Origin: JADFRG01 sp964590515
GTDB taxonomy: Bacteria; Chloroflexota; Anaerolineae; Anaerolineales; E44-bin32
Reading direction: 5' to 3'
Length of the DNA stretch: 64,000 nt
Assembly (NCBI GenBank): GCA_964590515.1
Contig: CAZPZD010000003.1
Span: 1-64,000 of the forward strand
The notes under the pieces were generated by a model, which searched no databases, had not been told where the DNA came from, and worked only from the letters and a program-made list of their open reading frames with translations. This document shows, one piece after another, positions 1 through 8,331 of the stretch; within the stretch, counting starts at the first letter, position 1; every line of letters begins with the position of its first letter. The position numbers and the translations under genes were made by a program.

Positions 1-307
1 CATGCTCCATGTCGATGTAGGCCACCAGCCCGCCCAAGCGCTGGGCTTCCGCCGCGATATGCTGGCAGAGGGTGGTCTTGCCCGAAGCTTCCGGCCCATA
101 GATCTCGCTCACCCTCCCGCGGGGAATGCCGCCGATCCCGAGGGCCAGATCCAAGGGCAAGGATCCGGTGGGGATTGCCTGGACCGCCAGGTGGGTGGCC
201 TCCCCTAACCGGATCACGGCGCCCTCACCGAAGCGTTTGACGATTTCCCCCAACGCTCCGCTAAGCACTTCCAGTCGTTCATCGGGTCCTGCCTTTCCGT
301 TGTCCAT
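1..307 (-). CDS. recA: RecA recombinase, N-terminal part (runs off the window)
   Basis: This is the first 102 residues of the DNA strand-exchange protein that drives homologous recombination and LexA self-cleavage. I read it by translating the minus strand from ATG at 307. Visible family motifs are the N-terminal helix ending in GEGAVIRLGE, IPTGSLPLDLALG, the segment GGIPRGRVSEIYG, and the Walker A loop GPEASGKTT near residues 71-79 (most RecAs have GPESSGKTT), then AYIDMEH. A strong Shine-Dalgarno (GAGGAAGG) lies about 8 bases upstream of the ATG. The gene sits 34 bases after a radical SAM gene on the same strand but has its own promoter and LexA box. The rest of the protein lies beyond base 1. 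Confidence 0.95.
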   Translation of the reverse strand, partial: MDNGKAGPDERLEVLSGALGEIVKRFGEGAVIRLGEATHLAVQAIPTGSLPLDLALGIGGIPRGRVSEIYGPEASGKTTLCQHIAAEAQRLGGLVAYIDMEH

Positions 308-326
308 CTCGCTACCTTCCTCTCTA

Positions 327-338
327 GAACGTATGTTC
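327..338. promoter_or_regulatory. LexA (SOS) operator of recA
   Basis: The minus strand reads GAACATACGTTC, a near-perfect palindrome fitting the Gram-positive LexA box GAAC-N4-GTTC. It starts 5 bases downstream of the predicted -10 and ends 19 bases before the recA ATG. Bound LexA would cover the transcription start. I saw no other copy of this palindrome in the window. Confidence 0.85.
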
Positions 339-341
339 AGC

Positions 342-2093
342 TCATTCTAGCACAATAGTTCTATTCGTCAAGCGGGCAACTTGCTCGCCGAGGTAGGAAA
401 TGGCGATCCGTAGGATCGTGAGCAGGTTGAAGTTTAACAAGTGGCGGCGCCAGAAGAGCTCCCGCTTGTCGCAAACCGTCGACACGCTGAAGGCGCGGAC
501 TTCGCCCCGCAGGCGATCAAACTCGTCTCCTTCGGTTACCCCCCGGTCAACCAACTCATCCAGGCGATCGCGCAGCGCCCTGGCGAGCCGGATCCGGCGG
601 GCCACCTGCTCGCCACGGGCAGAGGAGATCCGCCCGTAGCGAACTTTGAGCGCGTTCAACTGCTCCCCCGCCTCATAGGTGGCCTCCACTAGCTGCTCCC
701 GGGTCATCCAGCGGGTCTCGTAATTCAGGATTCGTTTCCAGGTTGGTTGAACCAGCAGCTGGCGATGTTGTTCCAGGGTTCGGGCGAGCACTCGGTAACC
801 TACCCGCTCCGGATCTTCGAACCCCCTGCTTCCCGGATCGAGGAACGGGCCCAGCGGAGAGATGAAACACGACAGCCGCCTATCCGAAATCTGGAAGAGG
901 TGTTCGCAGTAGCCGATCGTCTCACGCACCGATTCCTGGGTCTGCTGTGGGAGGCCGATCAGGAAAAAGACATCCACCCGTTCGCAGCTTAGCCGCAATG
1001 CCTCCTCGATCACGGTCTCCATTTGACGATTGCTATGGTTGACGGTCTCGTCCTGCGCCCGCCGGATGCCCTCATCGTGGCTCTCCGGGGAGAGCTCCAA
1101 ACTCCAGTGTTTCACAGACCGGTCAATGTCCTTCAAGTATTGCAGGGGCGGCATATCAAAGAGCTCGAAAACCACTTGGTTTCGAATCCGGGTGCCGCGC
1201 AACCGCTCCAGGACCTCGGCCGCGTAGAGCTCACCGGGTTGGCGCAAATCGCCGACCAAGAAGATCGGTCCGCGAGAGAGCCGGCTGATCTCGGTCATAT
1301 TGGCGACGAGGTTGGCCGGACTCCGAAAAACCGGGGCGCTGCGGGCATTGAGCAGGCCGCACGCCGAGTTAGATCCTCCGCAGGAGACACACTCATGGGC
1401 ACAGCCTTTGACGGTGAAGACCGCAGTGATGGGGTTCTGCCACCAGCCGTTAAATGGGAGAACGCTCTGAAGGTCCCGATAGCGCAATACCATCCGTACC
1501 ATTCGATCTGGCCGCAGATCGACATGGTCGAGCGAGCCAGGCACGAACCCCTTTGGATTGATCCGGGTCTTCCCATCTGCTTTCCAGGTGAGATTGGGCA
1601 CGTCCGCCGGGGACCGGCCCGCCCTTAACCGCACCATCAATTCGTAGAGCGCCGGCTCCACAGAGTCGCCGCGCAGGACGAAATCGACCGCTGGATACTG
1701 GATCAGTTCGGCGTGGTAGTAGGTTGCCGACAGGCCGCCGAAAACGATCGGGGTCTTGGGGTGAATCTCCCGAATCAGCTTGGCCACCTCGATCGATCCA
1801 TGGGCATGCGGCAGCCAGTGCAGGTCGAGGCCGAAGGCGAGCGGATGGAGCCTGGAGAGGAAGGCTGGCACATCGAAGTTCGGGTCGTTCATCATCCGCA
1901 GCGCCAGATTCACGACCCGCACCTCGAACCCGCGTCCTTCCAGGTACGCCACCATCGTAAGAAATCCCAACGGGTACATCTCGAACACCGGCGAAGACGG
2001 GATCAGATCGCTGATTGGACCGTACAGAATTGATTGCTGCCGGAAATCGTAGACGCTCGGCGGGTGGAGCAGGACGAGGTCAGCTTGAGCCAT
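342..2093 (-). CDS. B12-binding-domain radical SAM protein
   Basis: A 583-residue radical SAM enzyme. The N-terminal third resembles a cobalamin-binding Rossmann domain: it starts DLVLLHPPSVYDFR and holds GFLTMVAYLEGRGFEVRVV and IVFGGLSATYYH. The [4Fe-4S] motif is C-x3-C-x2-C in KGCAHECVSCGG near residue 235, followed by a TIM-barrel-like part and a helical C-terminus. Its opening resembles the archaeal and Chloroflexi Ta0216-type B12/radical SAM family, for which I know no established substrate. The start ATG overlaps the end of the upstream nuclease-like gene by 14 bases, so the two are probably co-translated. The last codons carry the recA promoter. Confidence 0.85.
   Translation of the reverse strand: MAQADLVLLHPPSVYDFRQQSILYGPISDLIPSSPVFEMYPLGFLTMVAYLEGRGFEVRVVNLALRMMNDPNFDVPAFLSRLHPLAFGLDLHWLPHAHGSIEVAKLIREIHPKTPIVFGGLSATYYHAELIQYPAVDFVLRGDSVEPALYELMVRLRAGRSPADVPNLTWKADGKTRINPKGFVPGSLDHVDLRPDRMVRMVLRYRDLQSVLPFNGWWQNPITAVFTVKGCAHECVSCGGSNSACGLLNARSAPVFRSPANLVANMTEISRLSRGPIFLVGDLRQPGELYAAEVLERLRGTRIRNQVVFELFDMPPLQYLKDIDRSVKHWSLELSPESHDEGIRRAQDETVNHSNRQMETVIEEALRLSCERVDVFFLIGLPQQTQESVRETIGYCEHLFQISDRRLSCFISPLGPFLDPGSRGFEDPERVGYRVLARTLEQHRQLLVQPTWKRILNYETRWMTREQLVEATYEAGEQLNALKVRYGRISSARGEQVARRIRLARALRDRLDELVDRGVTEGDEFDRLRGEVRAFSVSTVCDKRELFWRRHLLNFNLLTILRIAISYLGEQVARLTNRTIVLE
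344..371 (-). promoter_or_regulatory. Predicted sigma-70-type promoter of recA
   Basis: Read on the minus strand, TTGACG (366-371) is the -35 and TAGAAT (344-349) the -10, with a 16-base spacer. The promoter lies over the last codons of the upstream radical SAM gene. Transcription would begin close to 336-338, inside the LexA box. Confidence 0.75.
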
Positions 2094-2895
2094 AGTTCCT
2101 AGAGCGGTTGGTCGCCAGGCCCGCAGTTAAAGTCGGAAGTCTTCGGATGGCCTCCCAATCGAGGACTCGCAAGTGTTTCCAGAGCTGGGCCTCGGTCACC
2201 CGATCGGCGAAATCCAGCCAGTCGCGTTCCAGCGCCGCCCAGCGGGCAGCCGGGACCCACAACCACAGGTGCAGTTGGCGGTTCAATCGGGCGGCAAGCC
2301 TCTCGCCGACCTTCAGGGTTCTGGCGAGCTGATAGTGCGAGTTGCAGGGCGGCGAGCCCGAGTCGGGGGTTGGCCGGGACCCCAGGGCAAGCAAGTCGCT
2401 AAACAAGGCTGCCGGAGTTTCCCAGTAGCGGCAGCCGGCTGTACTCGGCAGATGAATCTCGGGACATCGAACAGAGAGATATCTTCCGCATCTTCCGAGG
2501 CCTCCGTTTCGCTTGGCTTCGACTAAGACCAGGTCATGCTCGCCTAGCAGGAACAGGTCGACTTCGGTCTGCTGGCCGCTCCCATCGACAGCCTCCAGAA
2601 CGGCGTCCAGCCCGGGCAACCGCTCACCCCCTACCTCGTAGCCCCAATAGTATGGGCTGAGCGCCTCTTCCCTCAGTTCCAATTGCGAGCCCCATAATGG
2701 GCGCAGCTCAAGCAGAGACCGAAGAGAAAGGGTCGGTTGCGCTCGGGGATAGACCAGATTCCAGATCAGGGAACTTTCAGACTGCGGATGGCGCAGGTCA
2801 TGGAGAATGCGCTGAGGCAGGACACCAAAGACCGGCTCCGCGGAGCCGGCCAGTACGCCATCCAGCCTGGGACGGGAAGCTCGGCGGACGGTCAG
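2080..2895 (-). CDS. PD-(D/E)XK nuclease-like protein, apparent CTG start
   Basis: I do not recognise a named family. The core (E)VDLFLLGEHDLVLVEAKRN has the Asp...Glu-x-Lys spacing of PD-(D/E)XK nuclease folds, which cut or bind nucleic acid. Three Cys follow soon after (GRCGRY, VRCPE, AGCRYW) and could bind metal. The first canonical start is TTG at 2682 (200 aa). However, the frame stays open and protein-like back to the stop at 2905-2907, including SLIWNLVYPR and SLRSLLELRPLWGSQ. CTG at 2895 would give 271 aa and a 4-base CTGA overlap with the upstream stop, matching the GTGA and ATGA junctions elsewhere in this operon. A GTGAGG Shine-Dalgarno lies 7 bases before the CTG. The nuclease role is an inference. 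Confidence 0.6.
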   Translation of the reverse strand: MTVRRASRPRLDGVLAGSAEPVFGVLPQRILHDLRHPQSESSLIWNLVYPRAQPTLSLRSLLELRPLWGSQLELREEALSPYYWGYEVGGERLPGLDAVLEAVDGSGQQTEVDLFLLGEHDLVLVEAKRNGGLGRCGRYLSVRCPEIHLPSTAGCRYWETPAALFSDLLALGSRPTPDSGSPPCNSHYQLARTLKVGERLAARLNRQLHLWLWVPAARWAALERDWLDFADRVTEAQLWKHLRVLDWEAIRRLPTLTAGLATNRSRNYGSS

Positions 2896-3554
2896 AGGGC
2901 GGCCTCACTCAGTGCCTCGTTAAGCAATTCGAGAGCCGGGATCAGCAAGTACGCCTCCGCCTCGAGGGAGGGAGCGAATCCCATCTCCTCCTGCCCTGCC
3001 AACCGGCTGGCAATCCGATTGAGCAGGGTGGCCACCGCCGGTGCGGCATCGAGGTAGCCGATGGCGGCGAGGGCATGTGCTGCGGAGACCCGGATTTGAA
3101 TGTCGGCCTTGCGATCTTGCAGGATATGCAACAAGGTCGCACCCGAGAATGAACACTGATCGAGCACCAGGTGGACCAGCGCGGTATGACCCGGAGAGGC
3201 AGCCGCGACCTGCAAGAGTCCATAAATCTCCCGACGGCGGAGTTGGTTCAGACTGTGTCGCAACCAGCGCCCCACCGGCTCGGGGCTGGCAGCCGTCCCC
3301 GCAATGACTTCTGCCAAGGCGACCACAAACTCCCGGCGCAGCTCCAGATCTCGCTCACCCGCTCCACGCACCAGCAGCGCGGCGGCCAGCGGCGATCGGC
3401 GGTGGTGGTCCGCCTCTATCAATCGTCGCAGCCCGACCTGCCGCATCGGGAGATCGGGTCCCGTCAGCTGCAGCAAAGAATCCAACAAATCGGGCAGCTC
3501 ATCCTTCCGCAACTCAGACAACTGTTCTTCTGGAATCAGACGACCCTGCGACAT
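2892..3554 (-). CDS. Helical-repeat (HEAT-like) protein of unknown function
   Basis: A 220-residue protein, almost all alpha-helical and rich in Leu and Ala. Helix pairs such as MRQVGLRRLIEADH, LRREFVVALAEVIAG and IQIRVSAAHALAAIG look like HEAT or armadillo repeats, which usually serve as protein-binding scaffolds. It has no signal peptide, membrane segment or catalytic motif. It starts 18 bases after the transaldolase/isomerase fusion and its TGA overlaps the likely CTG start of the nuclease-like gene, so it belongs to the same transcript. The repeat assignment is by eye. Confidence 0.6.
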   Translation of the reverse strand: MSQGRLIPEEQLSELRKDELPDLLDSLLQLTGPDLPMRQVGLRRLIEADHHRRSPLAAALLVRGAGERDLELRREFVVALAEVIAGTAASPEPVGRWLRHSLNQLRRREIYGLLQVAAASPGHTALVHLVLDQCSFSGATLLHILQDRKADIQIRVSAAHALAAIGYLDAAPAVATLLNRIASRLAGQEEMGFAPSLEAEAYLLIPALELLNEALSEAAL

Positions 3555-3572
3555 TTGGCGGGCGATCCCCAG

Positions 3573-6284
3573 TTATTGCTGGGCAACCTCCATAATACGC
3601 AAGAATTCAGCGACGGAGTCCAACGACTTGAACTGGATCAAGTACGCCTCATCGCCGGACTCTTCGAGCCGGCCGAAGTCCGACATTGCCTGGATCAGCT
3701 GTAGCGCCCCGGCAGTGATCCCGAGTTCTGGCAGCTCAGGGCCGATCCCGGGGTCGACCGCCAACAGCAGGGATAGACTCGCTCCAGGCCGCCGGACTTG
3801 TCTCGGCATTCTTCCATGCCAGGTGAGGCAGTCCGCGCTTTGCCCCTCGCCGACGATCACCGCGATCCTGCCCAGGCTGTGGTCTGTCGTAGACCCGCGG
3901 GCGAAATAGAGACCGAGCAACAGGGTTTGCCCGGGTCTCAGGCGACCCAGGATGGCCTCCGCAACCGGAGTAACCCCGGCCTTCGGTTCCAGGGTCAGCC
4001 TCGAAGCCGTCGACCATACCGAAAGTCCCGGTAATCGCCAGGTCGGCTTCTTGAAGTCCAACCTGCGCTTCCGCTGAAGGGTCTTGACCAGCTTGGCGGG
4101 CTGGCTCGGAGTCGGATTGGGGGGAAAGGGCTTGATTTCAAGCAGGTGAGCCGCAATCGCTGCCCCGATCTCCCAGCGGACCGCCTCGGCTCCTACCCCG
4201 GCGAGCCCGCTGACGGCCTGGAGCACCAGGACCGGTGCATCCTTCTCCTGCCACTCGTCGACCGCCCTATCCAAGCCGCCGCTCGTTCGCAGGTAGACCA
4301 TGGCCGCGTCTCCCAGGGCCATCTCGACCGGCACAGTTGACAGGATCGAGAGGCGGCTTCCCACACCTCGAGCGGATGCTTCAGCTGCGAGCCAGTGTGC
4401 CAGCGCTGTGAGCGGGGGATCGGCGACCAGTCCAATCCGGTGGACGCCACTTGCGGCCCCCGCCGCGAGAAACGCACCGAGCTGCAATCCAGGGTTGCGG
4501 GCCGCCGGGCGTCCTGCCCCAGATTGCCCGCGCATCTCGACAGCACCCCGCAGCAGCTCCGAAGGGGAGCCCCCGAGCAGCGCCGCCTGCAGCAGCGCAA
4601 GCAAGACCGGCAATTCCGGTGGCATCTCGACGATCTCCCGGAACGCGCGGCCCCGGGCGACGGCCTCCAGGCTCGATCCGCCCGCGGCCAGGGCTATGAA
4701 TCTCTCCCCCGCTTGATCTTGAAGTTCCGCCCGCGCCCGCTGCCAGGTTAGCTCCAGGCCCGCCCGTTCGATCGATTCGCTCCCGGCCAAAATGAACAGG
4801 GTCGAGGCGATTGGCGTGCCGGCAGCAAACGAGCGAAGCTCCTCCGGATCAATCGATTCCAGCGGAAGGATCTCAAACCCAGAGTCAGACCCCACGATAG
4901 CTTTGATCGCGCCCAGCGCGCCCACCGGCCCGATCCAACCGATCTTCCGCACACCTTTGCTGCGGGCATCGGTGGTCAGCGTCTCGAATCGGTTAACCAG
5001 CTCGCCAAGGTCCAGGTCCAGCCAGCCCAGCCCCCCGGCCAGTTCGGCGCCTCGTTTGGATTCGCCCCATAAGCTCGGATCTCTTCTCCAAAAGCGGCCG
5101 GCGACCCGGTCTCGGTCCAGCCGTTTCAGCGCATCGGCCATCGCTGGGGCGCGCGGTCCGAGTTCCTGTTGCATATTGCTTGCCCGCTCAGCGACGACTT
5201 TCAGCAGCGATTCGAACGAGTGGGCGAACTTGCGAACACCATCCGCCTCCAGTTCTTGGGTGATCGCCTCCATAGAAATTCCAAGTTCAGCCAGGGTGTC
5301 CAGCTGCGCCCGGGCGACCGCGAGATCCTTTTCCAGGGTGAGCTCTACCTTGCCGTGGTCGCGGAACAGATTCAGGGTGTTTGGAGGGAGGGTATTGACG
5401 GTTCCCCTCCCGATCAGTTGCTCAACATAAAGGACGTCCGAATACGCGGGGTTCTTGGTACTGGTCGAGGCCCAGAGCGGCCGCTGGGTGCGGCCTCCGA
5501 CCTCGTGCAGCCGGCTGAAGCGCGGGTTGCCAAATGCTGCTTTGAACTGGGCGTAGGCCAGCTTGGCGTTGGCGATCGCGGCCTTTCCGAGCAGAGCCAA
5601 CGCTTTTTGCGAATGTGCTCCTTCATCTCGAAGGATGGCTTCCAGTTTTCCGTCCACCGCGGTGTCCACTCGCGACACGAAGAAGGAAGCTACCGAAGCG
5701 ACTCGGTCGATCGGCTGCCCTGCCTCCACCCGGCGCTCCAGCCCACGCAGGTAGGCTTCCATTACTTGTGAGTACCGCTCCAGTGAGAAAACCAGGGTCA
5801 CGTTGACATTGATCCCTTCGAAGATGGCCTGCTCGATCGCCGGGACCCCACCCTCGGTCGCGGGAATTTTCACCATGAGGTTGGGCCGGTTCACCGATTC
5901 CCACAGCCGCCGCGCTTCCTCCAGGGTCCCCTGAGTGTCATCTGCGAGCCGCGGGCTGACCTCGATCGACACAAACCCGTCTTTCCCGTCGGAACCCTCG
6001 TAGAGTACCAGGAACAGATCGCTGGCGGCTCGAACATCGTCCACCGCCAGGGACTCAAAGATCAGCTCCGGCTCCCATCCGGCCTGAGCGAGAGGCCGAA
6101 TCGCGTCGTTGTAGAGGTCGGACCGGGCGATGGCTTCTTCGAAGATGGTGGGGTTTGAGGTCATCCCGCGGAGTTCACCAGCCTCGATCAACCCCGCAAG
6201 CTGGCCGTTCGTGAGCAGATCGCGGCGGATGAAATCCAGCCAAATGGACTGCCCAAGCTCGTGGACTTGTTTAATGGCGTTCAT
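3573..6284 (-). CDS. tal-pgi: Transaldolase fused to a diverged glucose-6-phosphate isomerase domain
   Basis: A 903-residue two-domain protein. Residues 1 to about 360 are a transaldolase of the non-oxidative pentose phosphate pathway: TSNPTIFEEAI, NLMVKIPATEGG with the Schiff-base Lys, NVNVTLVFSLERY and RPLWASTSTKNPAY. The remainder aligns in order with the PGI half of known tal-pgi fusions, but the sugar-phosphate motifs are eroded. The usual GGSS loop reads GPVGALG and the SKSGTT loop reads AGSESIE, so isomerase activity is doubtful. I start at ATG 6284 (MNAIKQVHELGQ), 16 bases after the transketolase stop; an in-frame start at 6335 would run into transketolase. It works with the adjacent transketolase. 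Confidence 0.88.
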   Translation of the reverse strand: MNAIKQVHELGQSIWLDFIRRDLLTNGQLAGLIEAGELRGMTSNPTIFEEAIARSDLYNDAIRPLAQAGWEPELIFESLAVDDVRAASDLFLVLYEGSDGKDGFVSIEVSPRLADDTQGTLEEARRLWESVNRPNLMVKIPATEGGVPAIEQAIFEGINVNVTLVFSLERYSQVMEAYLRGLERRVEAGQPIDRVASVASFFVSRVDTAVDGKLEAILRDEGAHSQKALALLGKAAIANAKLAYAQFKAAFGNPRFSRLHEVGGRTQRPLWASTSTKNPAYSDVLYVEQLIGRGTVNTLPPNTLNLFRDHGKVELTLEKDLAVARAQLDTLAELGISMEAITQELEADGVRKFAHSFESLLKVVAERASNMQQELGPRAPAMADALKRLDRDRVAGRFWRRDPSLWGESKRGAELAGGLGWLDLDLGELVNRFETLTTDARSKGVRKIGWIGPVGALGAIKAIVGSDSGFEILPLESIDPEELRSFAAGTPIASTLFILAGSESIERAGLELTWQRARAELQDQAGERFIALAAGGSSLEAVARGRAFREIVEMPPELPVLLALLQAALLGGSPSELLRGAVEMRGQSGAGRPAARNPGLQLGAFLAAGAASGVHRIGLVADPPLTALAHWLAAEASARGVGSRLSILSTVPVEMALGDAAMVYLRTSGGLDRAVDEWQEKDAPVLVLQAVSGLAGVGAEAVRWEIGAAIAAHLLEIKPFPPNPTPSQPAKLVKTLQRKRRLDFKKPTWRLPGLSVWSTASRLTLEPKAGVTPVAEAILGRLRPGQTLLLGLYFARGSTTDHSLGRIAVIVGEGQSADCLTWHGRMPRQVRRPGASLSLLLAVDPGIGPELPELGITAGALQLIQAMSDFGRLEESGDEAYLIQFKSLDSVAEFLRIMEVAQQ

Positions 6285-6300
6285 ATGCTTCAAACCGAAG

Positions 6301-8331
6301 CTAGGTGCCTTGACGATCCGGCTCGGGTTGGCCAATCAGCTCTCGACCCGTCTGTACGATTCGGTCAACCGTCAGTCCAAGCTGGCGGTAGATCTCCTCA
6401 TAGGGGGCCGATGCTCCAAACCGATCCAGACCGATCACGACTCCCGAGTCGCCTACCCACCGTTCCCAGCCAAGGGGTGAGGCCGCCTCGATTGAAATCC
6501 TGGCCCGGATCTGCCCGGGCAATACGCTCTCGCGGTAGGCTGGCTCCTGCTCGAGAAAGAGCTCCCAAGATGGAAAGGAGACCAGCCGCACGGCCAACCC
6601 AGTTTGAGCCAGCGCCCGGCCTGCGGTTTCGATCAGGCTGACTTCGGATCCGGAGGCGATCAGGATCAGTTGCGGAGTTCCTGTTCCTAAGTCGGCAAGG
6701 ACGTAGCCTCCCTTGAGCAGCCCCTCGGCCGACGCGTATCGCGTCCGGTCGAGGACCGGCAGCTTCTGCCGGGTGAGGGCCAGGGCGGTCGGTCCGCCGG
6801 TCCGGCGCAGCGCCGCCCACCAGGCGAATGCGGTCTCATTGGCATCGGCCGGACGAATGACGGTCAGATTCGGAATGGCCCGCAGACCGGGCAGTTGCTC
6901 AATCGGCTGATGGGTCGGCCCGTCCTCGCCCAAACCAATCGAGTCGTGGGTGAAGACATAGATCACTCGCTGCTTCATCATCGCCGCGAGTCGGAGGCTC
7001 GGCCGCATGTAATCCGAGAAGATGAGAAAGGTCCCGCCATATGGAATTAAGCCACCATACAGCGCCATTCCGCTAAGCATCCCGCCCATCGCGTGCTCGC
7101 GCACTCCGAAGTGAACATAGCGCCCGATGCGGTGGGTGACTGAGAAGGGAGCCTCTCCGCTGATCTTGGTCAGGTTGGACCCGCTGAGGTCGGCCGAGCC
7201 TCCGATCAGCTCGGGCAAGCTCGCAGCCAGAGCGTTGAGGGTCTTTCCCGAGGCCGCCCGGGTTGCCATCCCCTTCTCATCCGGCGGGAACTCGGGGAGG
7301 CTTTTCTTCAAGCCGGCAGGCAACTGGGCCCGCTGGGTCCGGTCCCAGGTCTCGCCCAGCTCGGGGTGGGCCCGACGATAGTCCGATAAACTCGCGAGCC
7401 AGGCCGACCGAGCCCTCTGCCCCCGGTCGGCGGATTCCCGCATGTGCTTCCGCACATCGTCGGGAACCAGGAATCGCGGGGCTTGCGGCCAACCCAACTT
7501 GGCCTTAGCCCCGGCCAGCTCCTGCTCCCCCGGAGGTTCCCCATGGGCCTCGGCGGTGTCCTGCCGGGTGGGAAGTCCGTAGCCAATGTGGGTGCGGCAC
7601 ACAATCAGCGAAGGGCGCGGGTCAGCCTCCGCGGCCACGATCGCGGAATGGATTGCCTCCAGGTCCAGGAAATCATCCAGGCGGCTGACCTGCCATCCGT
7701 AGGCCTCAAACCGGGCCGCCCGATCTTCGGTGAAGGCCAAGTCAGTGCTGCCGTCGATCGAAATCCGGTTGTCGTCATAAAGAAACACCAAGCGACCGAG
7801 CCGCAGGTGCCCCGCCAGGGAGGCGGCCTCCGAGCCGATCCCTTCCATGAGATCCCCGTCCGAAACGAGGGCATACACGAAGTGATCGACGATCGGATAT
7901 CCGTCTCGATTGTAAAAAGCGGCCAAGCGCTCCGCCGCCACCCCCATCCCGACTGCATTGGCGAATCCCTGACCCAGCGGTCCGCTGGTGGTTTCTACTC
8001 CGGGCGTCTCGCCGTGCTCCGGATGCCCAGGGGTCAGACTCCCCCACTGCCTGAATCTCTGGATCTGCTCCATGGGTAGGTCATAGCCTGTGAGGTGCAG
8101 CAGCGCGTACAACAGCATCGAGCCGTGCCCGGCCGAGAGAACGAACCGGTCCCGGTTAGGCCACTTCGGATCTGTTGGATCAAATCGCAGGTGACGAGTC
8201 CAGAGCACGTAAGCCAGGCTGGCGGCCCCCATCGGGAGTCCGGGATGCCCCGAGTTCGCTTGCTGAACCGCGTCGGCTGCCAGGAATCGGATGGTGTTGA
8301 TGGAGCGAGTGGCGAGGTCCGAATCAGTCAT
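6301..8331 (-). CDS. tkt: Transketolase
   Basis: A full-length 676-residue thiamine-diphosphate enzyme that moves two-carbon units between sugar phosphates in the pentose phosphate pathway. Visible motifs are NSGHPGLPMGAAS at the N-terminus, the ThDP/Mg segment LVSDGDLMEGIGSEAAS, GYGLPTRQDTAEAHGEP, GVREHAMGGMLSGMALYGG with the catalytic Glu, and FTHDSIGLGEDGPTHQPIEQ. I start at ATG 8331 (MTDSDLATRSINTI) because it overlaps the upstream esterase stop in an ATGA junction and matches the family N-terminus. A further in-frame ATG at 8379 lies inside the esterase gene. It directly precedes the transaldolase fusion. Confidence 0.95.
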   Translation of the reverse strand: MTDSDLATRSINTIRFLAADAVQQANSGHPGLPMGAASLAYVLWTRHLRFDPTDPKWPNRDRFVLSAGHGSMLLYALLHLTGYDLPMEQIQRFRQWGSLTPGHPEHGETPGVETTSGPLGQGFANAVGMGVAAERLAAFYNRDGYPIVDHFVYALVSDGDLMEGIGSEAASLAGHLRLGRLVFLYDDNRISIDGSTDLAFTEDRAARFEAYGWQVSRLDDFLDLEAIHSAIVAAEADPRPSLIVCRTHIGYGLPTRQDTAEAHGEPPGEQELAGAKAKLGWPQAPRFLVPDDVRKHMRESADRGQRARSAWLASLSDYRRAHPELGETWDRTQRAQLPAGLKKSLPEFPPDEKGMATRAASGKTLNALAASLPELIGGSADLSGSNLTKISGEAPFSVTHRIGRYVHFGVREHAMGGMLSGMALYGGLIPYGGTFLIFSDYMRPSLRLAAMMKQRVIYVFTHDSIGLGEDGPTHQPIEQLPGLRAIPNLTVIRPADANETAFAWWAALRRTGGPTALALTRQKLPVLDRTRYASAEGLLKGGYVLADLGTGTPQLILIASGSEVSLIETAGRALAQTGLAVRLVSFPSWELFLEQEPAYRESVLPGQIRARISIEAASPLGWERWVGDSGVVIGLDRFGASAPYEEIYRQLGLTVDRIVQTGRELIGQPEPDRQGT

